Source: Priestia taiwanensis | GTDB taxonomy: Bacteria; Bacillota; Bacilli; Bacillales; Bacillaceae_G | Length of the DNA stretch: 64,000 bases | Reading direction: 5' to 3' | NCBI RefSeq assembly: GCF_014638355.1 | Contig: NZ_BMFK01000001.1 | Location: forward strand, 1,379,160-1,443,159 | Shown here: positions 55,786 through 64,000 of the stretch, in pieces | Position numbering within the stretch: position 1 is the first letter of the stretch | Layout: each line of letters starts with the position of its first letter | Notes under the pieces: model-generated | Told to the model about the DNA's origin: nothing | Databases searched by the model: none | What the model saw: the letters and a program-made list of their open reading frames with translations, nothing else | Program-made: the position numbers and the translations under genes

Positions 55786-57129
55786 TTACACCTTCTTCCT
55801 TAAACAAGCAATATAAAACCCGTCTGTTAAAAACTGATGAGGTAAAATCTGTACTTGTCCATCTTCAATTAATTCTTGTACTGGACGAGGTAGACGCTCT
55901 TTCAACGTCATATCCCACTCAAATTCTGGATGATTCTCTAAGAAGGAAGTAATCACTCCCTTATTTTCATCATATTCAATTGTACATGTACTATAAACTA
56001 GTTTGCCACCTTTTTTTACGAAAGGTGCAATCTCTTCTAAAATGGCACGTTGAATACGAGATAAATTTTGAATATCTTTCTTCTCTTTACCTAGCTTAAT
56101 ATCTGGCTTACGACGAATAACTCCGAATCCAGAACAAGGAGCATCGACTAAGATCTTGTCGAAGCTTTCCTCTTCAAATTCTTCACGTACTTTTCGTGCA
56201 TCTAATGCTTTCGCTTCTACATTTTCAAGATGAAGACGTTTTGCTTGCTCGCGAATTAATTTCACTTTGTGCGGATGTAAATCAAGTGACACGACTTGTC
56301 CGCTACCTTTTAATAACTCAGCGATATGAGATGTTTTTCCCCCTGGTGCCGCACAGCTATCTAAAATACGGTCTCCTTCTTCAACACCTAAAGCTCGTGC
56401 TACTAGCATCGAACTTTCGTCTTGAATGGATAAGCGACCTTTCTTAAACGCTTCTGTATGCGCGATATTTCCACTCTTAAATACAATCGCATCTTCCGCT
56501 AAATCACCTTTTTCTACTTCCATGCCCGCATCTGTTAACTCCTCAATCATTTCATTAACAGACGACATCATCGTATTTATACGCGCAGATGGAACTGGTG
56601 GCAATAAATTCACTTCACACATTTGCTTCGTTACGTCCAAACCGTATTGCTTTGTCCACTCTTCTACTAACCATTTCGGATGACTCGTTGAAATTGCGAT
56701 GCGTTCAATAGCATCTGGAATCTCCTCTAAGGATGGTAAACCCTCTCGTTGAATGGAACGTAAGACACCATTCACGAGGCCAGATACACCTTTATGGCCC
56801 CATTTTTTCGCAATTTCAACCGCCTCATGGATTGCAGCTCGCTCTGGAATACGATCTAAATACACGATTTGATATAATGACATACGTAATAGTGGCATTA
56901 CCCAAGGCGCTAACTTATTACGTTTCTTGACGAAAGGCGCTAAGAAAAATTCTAACGTATCTTTTCGTTGGATTGTTCCATAGACGATTTCTGTTAATAA
57001 TCCTACATCTTTTGGATCAAGGTTGTTCTTCTCAATACTGCTATTTAATAAAAGGTTACTATATGCACCATTCTTCTCAATTTGAAGCAAAATGTCGAGA
57101 GCAACCTCTCTTACTTTCTTCTTTGCCAT
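55786..57129 (-). CDS. rsmB: 16S rRNA (cytosine-967-C5)-methyltransferase RsmB
   Basis: SAM-dependent rRNA methyltransferase. An N-terminal NusB-like RNA-binding domain (about 1-135; [20 protein letters not shown]) precedes the Rossmann domain with [38 protein letters not shown] (release Cys) and [16 protein letters not shown] (nucleophile Cys). The 447-residue length is standard. It starts one base after fmt. Confidence 0.96.
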   Translation of the reverse strand: MAKKKVREVALDILLQIEKNGAYSNLLLNSSIEKNNLDPKDVGLLTEIVYGTIQRKDTLEFFLAPFVKKRNKLAPWVMPLLRMSLYQIVYLDRIPERAAIHEAVEIAKKWGHKGVSGLVNGVLRSIQREGLPSLEEIPDAIERIAISTSHPKWLVEEWTKQYGLDVTKQMCEVNLLPPVPSARINTMMSSVNEMIEELTDAGMEVEKGDLAEDAIVFKSGNIAHTEAFKKGRLSIQDESSMLVARALGVEEGDRILDSCAAPGGKTSHIAELLKGSGQVVSLDLHPHKVKLIREQAKRLHLENVEAKALDARKVREEFEEESFDKILVDAPCSGFGVIRRKPDIKLGKEKKDIQNLSRIQRAILEEIAPFVKKGGKLVYSTCTIEYDENKGVITSFLENHPEFEWDMTLKERLPRPVQELIEDGQVQILPHQFLTDGFYIACLRKKV

Positions 57130-57130
57130 G

Positions 57131-58075
57131 CTATTCTCCTAACTGTGCTCCTACTTGTACACTTGCGCCTGTTCCGTTCACATATTGCTCACCAGTCATG
57201 CGCTTCTTACCAGCAGGTTGGATATCTATAATTTTAATTGCTATTTCATTACCTGTCGCAACGACAATACCGTCCTTCTCGATTGCGATTACTTCACCAG
57301 GTTTCCCTTCTTTCATAGTAGGGATTTTCTCGCCCCACCATACTTTTAGCGTAACGCCATTTAACGTTGTATATGCAACTGGCCACGGATGCATTCCGCG
57401 AATATGATTGTAAATTTCTTCCCCTTGCTTTGTCCAATCAATTTTCTCTTCTTCACGCTTGATGTTCCATGCAAATGTTACTTTGCTCTCATCTTGCTTC
57501 ACCGGCGTGATACGTCCTGCTAATAAGTCTGGAATTGTTTCAGAAAGAAGCTTAGCACCTGCAACACTTAACTTGTCATGAAGTGTTCCAACGTTATCTC
57601 TCTCTTCAATCGGTACCTCTACCACTGATAACATATCTCCTGCATCAAGCTTCTCAACCATATACATAATTGTCACACCAGTTTTTTCATTTCCACTAAT
57701 AATTGAGTAATGAATTGGTGCACCGCCTCGTAATTCTGGAAGAAGAGATGCATGTACATTAATACACCCATACTTAGGAGACTCTAATAGCTCTTTCGGT
57801 AATATTTGGCCAAATGCAGCTGTCACAATTAAATCTGGCTCTAACGCCAACACTTTATTTAACTCTTCTTGTTCACGAATTTTTAACGGTTGAAGAACTG
57901 GAATGTTATGTTTTTCTGCTTCTACTTTCACAGGTGGGGGCGTTAATACTTTCTTACGTCCTACCGGTCTGTCTGGTTGAGTTACAACACCAACTACGTC
58001 ATAGCCGTCTTGAATAAGTTGTTGTAATACTAGTACAGAGAACTCTGGTGTCCCCATAAATACGATTTTTGTCAT
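57131..58075 (-). CDS. fmt: Methionyl-tRNA formyltransferase
   Basis: Formylates initiator Met-tRNA using 10-formyltetrahydrofolate. The N-terminal domain starts [20 protein letters not shown] and contains the folate-site region [20 protein letters not shown]; the C-terminal OB-like domain follows from about residue 205. The 314-residue length is usual. It overlaps def by four bases, linking addition and removal of the formyl group. Confidence 0.97.
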   Translation of the reverse strand: MTKIVFMGTPEFSVLVLQQLIQDGYDVVGVVTQPDRPVGRKKVLTPPPVKVEAEKHNIPVLQPLKIREQEELNKVLALEPDLIVTAAFGQILPKELLESPKYGCINVHASLLPELRGGAPIHYSIISGNEKTGVTIMYMVEKLDAGDMLSVVEVPIEERDNVGTLHDKLSVAGAKLLSETIPDLLAGRITPVKQDESKVTFAWNIKREEEKIDWTKQGEEIYNHIRGMHPWPVAYTTLNGVTLKVWWGEKIPTMKEGKPGEVIAIEKDGIVVATGNEIAIKIIDIQPAGKKRMTGEQYVNGTGASVQVGAQLGE

Positions 58076-58557
58076 TCTTTATCCTCCCCTTCTATTTCGC
58101 CCTCTTCGTAATAACGCGTTACTTTTTCTGTAAACAGTACGCCATGTAAGTGGTCAATTTCGTGCTGAAGCGCACGAGCTAAGAACCCTGTCGCTTCTAA
58201 TGTAAATACTTTGCCACGACGATTTTGGGCACGTACTTTCACGTAATTCGCACGCGTTACTTCCCCGAATAATCCAGGGAAACTTAAACATCCCTCTGGT
58301 CCGACTTGCTCTCCCTTACTTTCTAAAATTACAGGGTTGATTAAATCGATACGTCCATGACGATCGTCAACATCTACAACAGCAATTTGCTTTGCAACTC
58401 CAATTTGAGGAGCCGCTAAACCAACGCCATCTGCTTGCAGCATTGTGTCATACATGTTATCTAATAACTTAATTAATTTCTTATCGAATGTAACGACTTG
58501 CTCACATTCTTGTTCTAATATTTCACTAGGATGTTTTACAATTTCTAAGATAGCCAA
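58072..58557 (-). CDS. def: Peptide deformylase
   Basis: Metal hydrolase that removes the formyl group from new proteins. All three motifs are present: [18 protein letters not shown] with the metal Cys, and HEIDHLHG with two metal His and the catalytic Glu. The 161-residue form corresponds to the shorter deformylase (DefA) of Bacillus; a second deformylase is common elsewhere in such genomes. It lies 23 bases after priA. Confidence 0.97.
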   Translation of the reverse strand: MAILEIVKHPSEILEQECEQVVTFDKKLIKLLDNMYDTMLQADGVGLAAPQIGVAKQIAVVDVDDRHGRIDLINPVILESKGEQVGPEGCLSFPGLFGEVTRANYVKVRAQNRRGKVFTLEATGFLARALQHEIDHLHGVLFTEKVTRYYEEGEIEGEDKE

Positions 58558-58580
58558 TGTTGTTCCTCCAAATTTATTTC

Positions 58581-60992
58581 TTACATCATCATTGTTGGGT
58601 TAAAATCAATCGATATTTGTAAATTGTCTTTTGTCATTTCTTGTGCGTATTGCTCTTGCACAAATTGTAACCAGTTAATTAGCTCTGGTTCCCGTTTGTA
58701 TTTTATCATGCATTGATAGCGATATCTATCCTTTATCCTTGGGATTGGTGACACAACAGGACCAAGGATAATTGTATCGTTTGCACATTTATTACGTAAG
58801 TACGCCACAATCTTCTCCACGACATTCACAACTTTCATTAATTCGGGGTGCGAAACAGTAATTAATGTCAAGTAGTAGTACGGCGGATATTGACGCGATC
58901 TCCTTGTTTGCATCTCTTCTACAAAGAACTGTTCATATTTCTGCATCTTCGCAAGAGAAATACTATAGTGCTCTGGTGTATACGTTTGGATAATTACTTC
59001 TCCAGGTAAATGATGCCGTCCCGCTCGTCCACTTACTTGTGTTAATAGTTGATACGTCTTTTCACCCGCTCTAAAATCAGGTAAATGCAGCATCGTATCT
59101 GCTGTTAAAACACCTACAAGTGTAACATTTGGGAAATCTAATCCTTTTGCAATCATCTGTGTTCCGAGTAAAATATCCGCTCTTCCGTCCCCAAATGTCT
59201 TAAGGAGTTTCTCATGCGCTCCTTTTCTACTCGTTGTATCCACATCCATGCGAATAATACGTGCTGCCGGAAATAATTTCACTAATTCCTCTTCGACTTT
59301 CTGTGTCCCTGTTCCAAAGAAACGAATATAATCACTTTCACAACTTGGACATGTCTTTGGCAACGCCTCTTCATAGCTACAATAATGGCACTTTACTCGT
59401 TGATTCATACGGTGATACGTAAGTGAAATATCACAGTGAGGACATTCAATTACGTATCCACAATCACGACACATAACGAATGTAGAGTGTCCACGTCTAT
59501 TTAAGAAAAGCACTGTTTGTTGTCCTTTTTGTAGGCGATCTTCAATTTTCTCATGTAACTCTTTTGAAAACATCGAGCGGTTTCCACCTCGTAACTGTTC
59601 ACGCATATCAACAATTTCAACCGTCGGCAAGCCTTGCTCACTCGTTCTTTTCGTCATTGTCAATAAGTGATATACACCCTTTTTCGCGCGGGCGAAAGAC
59701 TCTAATGTTGGTGTCGCACTACCTAACACAACTGGACATTGGTGGTAGATTCCTCTTTCAATTGCCACATCACGCGCATGATAACGAGGATTATCTTCTT
59801 GCTTATAACTACTCTCATGTTCTTCATCAATGATAATCATGCCGATATTTTCAAATGGCGCAAATATTGCTGAACGCGCCCCTACAACGACACTTACTTC
59901 TTTCCGCTGAATTTTGCGCCATTCATCATACTTTTCACCAACAGACAAAGCACTATGTAATACAGCTACTTTCGAACCAAATCTCCCTTTAAAACGCTCA
60001 ACCATTTGCGGAGTAAGAGCAATTTCCGGTACTAGGACAATGGCTTCTTTTCCTTGCTGAAGCACCTCATCAATCGCTTGCATATATACTTCTGTCTTTC
60101 CACTACCAGTCACGCCATATAGAAGAAATACGTCATGGCGATTATGGTGAACACTTTGTTTAATACTATCTAACGCTACTTGCTGTTCTTCCTTTAACGG
60201 AAACGGCTTCGTTGGAACAAAATCACGCTCTGCATACGGATCACGATATATTTCCACTTCGTCTTCTTTTAACACACCTTTTTTCACAAGACTCTTCACA
60301 GGCGCATCAGTAATCCCGAGCGAAGAAAGTAACATTTTCTTTCGAATCGGAGAGGCATCTTCTATGAAAGTTGCCAATACATCACGCTGTTTTTGCGCTT
60401 TCGTTTCCTCATATACTTGTTTTAATTGCTCTAATGAGACAATGGGGCCGATTACTCGTTCTGTCTTCTTTCCACCCTTACTTTTCACTTCATACACAAC
60501 TTCTAGCACACCGCGTTCGATTTGTTTTTGAACTGTAGTTAAAGGTAGGTGCTCAACTTCTTTCCAATCTACTTTTGTACGGTTTAGAAATAACGCCTGC
60601 CATTCATCAGGAAGATTCACTTTATCTTCCTCTGTACATTGCAAATATTTATTATACGTCGCCTTAATCGCAGCAGGAAGCATCACTTGAAAAGCAGAAA
60701 TCGTAAAGCATAATGTCTTTTTTGTCAGCCAATAACCAAGTTGAAGCAACTCTTTGTTCAATACCGGTGTTACATCTAATACATCTTCAATTGCTTTTAA
60801 CTTGTCTAACTTCACTTCATGTTCATTCTTTAAATTAATGACGAAACCTTGTATTTTCCTTGGACCAAATGGTACGATAACACGCATCCCCGGTTGAATT
60901 GTGCCCTCCCACTTTGGTGGAATCAAGTAATCAAACGGGCGATCCAATTGCCTTGTAGTAACATCTACAATGACGCTTGCAATATTTTTCAT
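58581..60992 (-). CDS. priA: Primosomal replication helicase PriA
   Basis: Helicase that restarts collapsed forks by reloading the replisome. An N-terminal DNA 3'-end binding domain (about 1-105; FDYLIPPKWEGTIQPGMRVI) leads to the helicase with YGVTGSGKTEVYMQAIDEVL, the box IIDEEHESSYKQED, and a zinc cluster of paired Cys motifs (CRDCGYVIECPHCDISLTYH, CHYCSYEEALPKTCPSC) near residues 510-560. The 803-residue length is normal for Bacillus. It overlaps coaBC by four bases. Confidence 0.97.
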   Translation of the reverse strand: MKNIASVIVDVTTRQLDRPFDYLIPPKWEGTIQPGMRVIVPFGPRKIQGFVINLKNEHEVKLDKLKAIEDVLDVTPVLNKELLQLGYWLTKKTLCFTISAFQVMLPAAIKATYNKYLQCTEEDKVNLPDEWQALFLNRTKVDWKEVEHLPLTTVQKQIERGVLEVVYEVKSKGGKKTERVIGPIVSLEQLKQVYEETKAQKQRDVLATFIEDASPIRKKMLLSSLGITDAPVKSLVKKGVLKEDEVEIYRDPYAERDFVPTKPFPLKEEQQVALDSIKQSVHHNRHDVFLLYGVTGSGKTEVYMQAIDEVLQQGKEAIVLVPEIALTPQMVERFKGRFGSKVAVLHSALSVGEKYDEWRKIQRKEVSVVVGARSAIFAPFENIGMIIIDEEHESSYKQEDNPRYHARDVAIERGIYHQCPVVLGSATPTLESFARAKKGVYHLLTMTKRTSEQGLPTVEIVDMREQLRGGNRSMFSKELHEKIEDRLQKGQQTVLFLNRRGHSTFVMCRDCGYVIECPHCDISLTYHRMNQRVKCHYCSYEEALPKTCPSCESDYIRFFGTGTQKVEEELVKLFPAARIIRMDVDTTSRKGAHEKLLKTFGDGRADILLGTQMIAKGLDFPNVTLVGVLTADTMLHLPDFRAGEKTYQLLTQVSGRAGRHHLPGEVIIQTYTPEHYSISLAKMQKYEQFFVEEMQTRRSRQYPPYYYLTLITVSHPELMKVVNVVEKIVAYLRNKCANDTIILGPVVSPIPRIKDRYRYQCMIKYKREPELINWLQFVQEQYAQEMTKDNLQISIDFNPTMMM

Positions 60993-62188
60993 ACACCCTC
61001 ATCCAATTCATACGCAATTTGGCGTAATAATTCGTATGCAACTTCACGCTTTTGCATTTTTGGTAAATCTACTATCTCACCCGTGCGCTTATAAATCGTT
61101 ACAATATTTGTATCTGTCCCAAATCCAGCGCCTTCTTTTGTTACATTATTCGCCACAATCATATTTAAGTTCTTCTTCTCTAGCTTGCGCTTCGCATATT
61201 CTTCTACATTTGTTGTTTCAGCCGCAAATCCGACAAGGAACTGGGTTTCTTTATACTCGCCTAATGTTTTTAAAATATCAGTTGTTCGTTCTAATTCAAG
61301 AACCGCATTACCTTCTTGTTTTTTCATCTTCTGAGCATGTACCGTTTTGGGACGATAGTCTGCAACAGCTGCTGTTTTTACAACAATATCTACTTTTCCG
61401 TAATGCTTCATTACTTCATCTAGCATTTCTTGCGCGGACTCAATGCGAATTGTCTTCACACCAATTGGATTAGGCAAATCAGTCGGCCCTGATACAAGAA
61501 TGACGTCCGCCCCTAGTTTCGCCGCTTCTTCTGCTACACTATATCCCATCTTCCCGCTAGAGAAGTTCGTCATATAGCGAACCGGGTCAAGCCTTTCACG
61601 CGTCGGTCCAGCTGTTACGAGTACTACCTTACCCTTTAACAACGTTTCATTAGCAAAAAACTTCGCAACAACTTGTATGATGGTTTCAGGTTCTTCCATT
61701 CGGCCTTTTGCTACATATCCACAAGCTAAGAATCCTTCATTTGGTTCAATAAAATGATAACCAAAACTCTTTAACTTGTTCATGTTTTCTTCTACGATTT
61801 TGTTTTCATACATATGTACATTCATTGCCGCTACAACAAAGATTGGTGCTCTCGTCGCAAGTAGCGTCGTTGTAATCATATCATCTGCAATACCATTTGC
61901 TAATTTACCAATTGTATTCGCTGTCGCTGGTGCAATAATTACAACATCCGCCCAATCAGCTAATTCAATATGTGAAACAACTTGTGGCTCTTTTTCATCA
62001 AATGTATCTATGTATACGTGATTACGTGATAAAGCTTGGAACGTTAACGGTGTAACAAATTTTGTTGCAGACGTGCTCATCATTACTTTTACGTCAGCTC
62101 CGCTTTGCACAAGTTTACTCGTTAATGCAGCTGCTTTAAAAACAGCAATTCCTCCAGTTACACAAAGTAATACTTTCTTTCCGTTCAC
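60989..62188 (-). CDS. coaBC: Bifunctional phosphopantothenoylcysteine synthetase/decarboxylase CoaBC
   Basis: Two steps of coenzyme A synthesis. The N-terminal FMN-binding CoaC part (about 1-185) has the motif IAPATANTIGKLANGIADDM and AAMNVHMYEN; the C-terminal CoaB part (about 190-399) begins VLVTAGPTRERLDPVRYMTN and contains FSSGKMGYSVAEEAAKLGAD and the dimerisation motif. The start is a GTG at 62188. A terminator after rpoZ lies upstream, so coaBC-priA-def-fmt may start from a promoter in the 135-base gap. Confidence 0.96.
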   Translation of the reverse strand: MNGKKVLLCVTGGIAVFKAAALTSKLVQSGADVKVMMSTSATKFVTPLTFQALSRNHVYIDTFDEKEPQVVSHIELADWADVVIIAPATANTIGKLANGIADDMITTTLLATRAPIFVVAAMNVHMYENKIVEENMNKLKSFGYHFIEPNEGFLACGYVAKGRMEEPETIIQVVAKFFANETLLKGKVVLVTAGPTRERLDPVRYMTNFSSGKMGYSVAEEAAKLGADVILVSGPTDLPNPIGVKTIRIESAQEMLDEVMKHYGKVDIVVKTAAVADYRPKTVHAQKMKKQEGNAVLELERTTDILKTLGEYKETQFLVGFAAETTNVEEYAKRKLEKKNLNMIVANNVTKEGAGFGTDTNIVTIYKRTGEIVDLPKMQKREVAYELLRQIAYELDEGV

Positions 62189-62282
62189 GTTGTTGCCCCC
62201 TTCGGTCTAATCCATTCCTACTATCTATTTTAGTCCTAATCATAAAAAATCGAAACTTTAAATGTCGAAATTTTCCCCTTCT

Positions 62283-62315
62283 AAAAAAAGGACAACCTAT
62301 CAAAAATAGGTTGTC
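62283..62315 (-). terminator. Terminator after rpoZ
   Basis: The stem GACAACCTAT / ATAGGTTGTC with a five-base loop is followed by CTTTTTTTAG on the minus strand, about 10 bases after the rpoZ stop. Confidence 0.9.
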
Positions 62316-62323
62316 GTTTCTTT

Positions 62324-62542
62324 CTATTCATTATCGTTCGCTGAATCCAGACGACGGTAGTGAAGTAATCCTTCGTTAATTTCTTCTAACGCTTTTCCAA
62401 CAAATTTATGAGATACTGGCTTTTCTACAACTGTGTCCGTTTTATCTTCTTGCATTTGACGTGCACGTTTTGCTGATACAGTTACTAACGTATATTTTGA
62501 ATCTAACTTCTCCATTAATGAATCAATTGATGGATTTAACAT
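62324..62542 (-). CDS. rpoZ: RNA polymerase omega subunit
   Basis: Small subunit that stabilises RNA polymerase. [20 protein letters not shown] and [20 protein letters not shown] are conserved. I chose the ATG at 62542, eight bases after GGAGGT; a TTG three codons upstream overlaps the gmk stop. The 72-residue length fits. It follows gmk immediately. Confidence 0.96.
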   Translation of the reverse strand: MLNPSIDSLMEKLDSKYTLVTVSAKRARQMQEDKTDTVVEKPVSHKFVGKALEEINEGLLHYRRLDSANDNE

Positions 62543-62543
62543 C

Positions 62544-63173
<630 letters not shown>

Positions 63174-63225
63174 CTACCCTTCACTCTTTAAAATCTAAAT
63201 GAGATGCTACTCATATGTAAACACA

Positions 63226-64000
63226 CTATTCAATATTTTGCACTTGCTCACGAATTTTTTCAAGATTATTTTTCATTTCAACTACATGTTTTGAAATATA
63301 TAAATCATTTGCCTTTGAACCAATCGTATTTATTTCACGATTCATTTCTTGAACAATGAACTCCAACTTCCTTCCAACCGGCTCATTCGCTTGAAGCGTT
63401 TCACGGAACTGTTCTAAATGACTGTCCATTCGAACAAGTTCTTCCGAAATATCACAACGATCTGCCACAATCGTAATTTCTGTTAAAATTCGTTGTTCAT
63501 CATATTCACTTAGCTGTAATTCTTGAAACTTCGCCAACAAGCGTTCTTTATAATTCTTCACAACATTTGGGATATGCGTATGGATTTCTAATAAAGAGTC
63601 TTGAATATTCGATAAACGAAGTATCAAATCTCTCTCCAATGACTCTCCTTCTTTTTCACGCATTCCTTTTAGCTGTTCTACCGCCTCTCGTACAACACGT
63701 AAGAGATTCAACACGAATGTTTCATCCTCTTTCTCTACATCAATTAACGATGTAACTTCTGGTAGCAGCATTAAATCTTTCGCAGTAATCGAATCATTCA
63801 AATGGAACATTTCTTTCGTCTGCTCAAGCATACCCATATATTGGCGCATTAACTCCCAATTTACTTGTAGCGTCGTCTCCTGTAGTCCTTGTCCCTCAAT
63901 TGTAATATTCATTTCAACACGACCACGATTAAGGACCTCTTGCACAATTTTTCGTACTTTGTCTTCATGCCTCATCATCGGGCGTGGCATTCGAATGTTC
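63226..64000 (-). CDS. yloC: YicC-family endoribonuclease-like protein YloC (5' end outside window)
   Basis: The frame stays open to the right edge (translated upstream of the first in-window ATG as NIRMPRPMM), and the family normally has about 40 more N-terminal residues, so the gene is cut by the window. The C-terminal half of YicC proteins is clear: RCDISEELVRMDSHLEQFRE and PVGRKLEFIVQEMNREINTI with GSKANDL. The E. coli homologue takes part in RNA decay; the Bacillus role is not well defined. It heads the gmk-rpoZ cluster. Confidence 0.93.
   Translation of the reverse strand, partial: NIRMPRPMMRHEDKVRKIVQEVLNRGRVEMNITIEGQGLQETTLQVNWELMRQYMGMLEQTKEMFHLNDSITAKDLMLLPEVTSLIDVEKEDETFVLNLLRVVREAVEQLKGMREKEGESLERDLILRLSNIQDSLLEIHTHIPNVVKNYKERLLAKFQELQLSEYDEQRILTEITIVADRCDISEELVRMDSHLEQFRETLQANEPVGRKLEFIVQEMNREINTIGSKANDLYISKHVVEMKNNLEKIREQVQNIE

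Overview
This 64-kb window is a stretch of conserved core chromosome from a low-G+C Gram-positive, endospore-forming, motile bacterium of the family Bacillaceae. Gene order follows the Bacillus subtilis block yloC to fla/che almost gene for gene, and a spoVM gene marks a spore former. Many proteins (CodY, HslV, RNase III, TrmFO, RlmN) look, from memory, closest to the B. cereus group or its near relatives. The B. subtilis-like junction of codY with one long flagellar operon is not what I remember for B. cereus itself, so a lineage next to that group is my guess. The species cannot be fixed from the sequence alone. Every gene reads on the minus strand except rpmB, so transcription runs from right to left.

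Region 1 (64000-45683): yloC (5' end off the window), gmk, rpoZ, coaBC, priA, def, fmt, rsmB, rlmN, prpC, prkC, rsgA, rpe, thiN, spoVM (26 codons), rpmB (plus strand), asp23-like yloU, fakA and sdaAB. These cover nucleotide and coenzyme supply, start of translation, rRNA modification, the PrpC/PrkC Ser/Thr signalling pair, ribosome assembly, fatty-acid activation and serine breakdown. Region 2 (45682-39892): recG, then fapR-plsX-fabD-fabG-acpP, the phospholipid and fatty-acid operon, with a complete FapR operator in front of fapR. Region 3 (39751-29904): rnc, smc, ftsY, ylxM, ffh, rpsP, khpA, rimM, trmD, rplS, covering the SRP pathway, chromosome condensation and ribosome/tRNA maturation. Region 4 (29764-14887): lepB, rbgA, rnhB, ylqG, ylqH, sucC, sucD, dprA, topA, trmFO, xerC, hslV, hslU, codY. 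Region 5 (14582-1): the first 20 genes of the fla/che operon, flgB to the start of fliQ, encoding the basal body, C ring, export ATPase complex, hook, CheY and export gate.

The regulatory layout is readable: strong hairpin terminators follow codY, topA, dprA, ylqH, rbgA, rplS, khpA, ftsY, rnc, acpP, rpe, rpoZ, spoVM and rpmB, and good SigA-type promoters precede topA, sucC, rnhB, rpsP, ylxM and fapR. Compared with the B. subtilis order three genes are absent from their usual slots: remA (between yloC and gmk), sdaAA (between sdaAB and recG) and ylqD (between khpA and rimM). lepB is inserted between rplS and rbgA.

I found no mobile element, prophage, CRISPR array, rRNA or tRNA, and no convincing new multigene system. 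The points most worth a second look are the three missing genes, an HslV without the N-terminal Ser known from B. subtilis, the orphan FliK-like/FlhB-like pair ylqG-ylqH, a near-consensus CodY box between the sucC promoter and its start codon, terminators fused to stop codons, and an unexplained pair of short open frames between thiN and spoVM.
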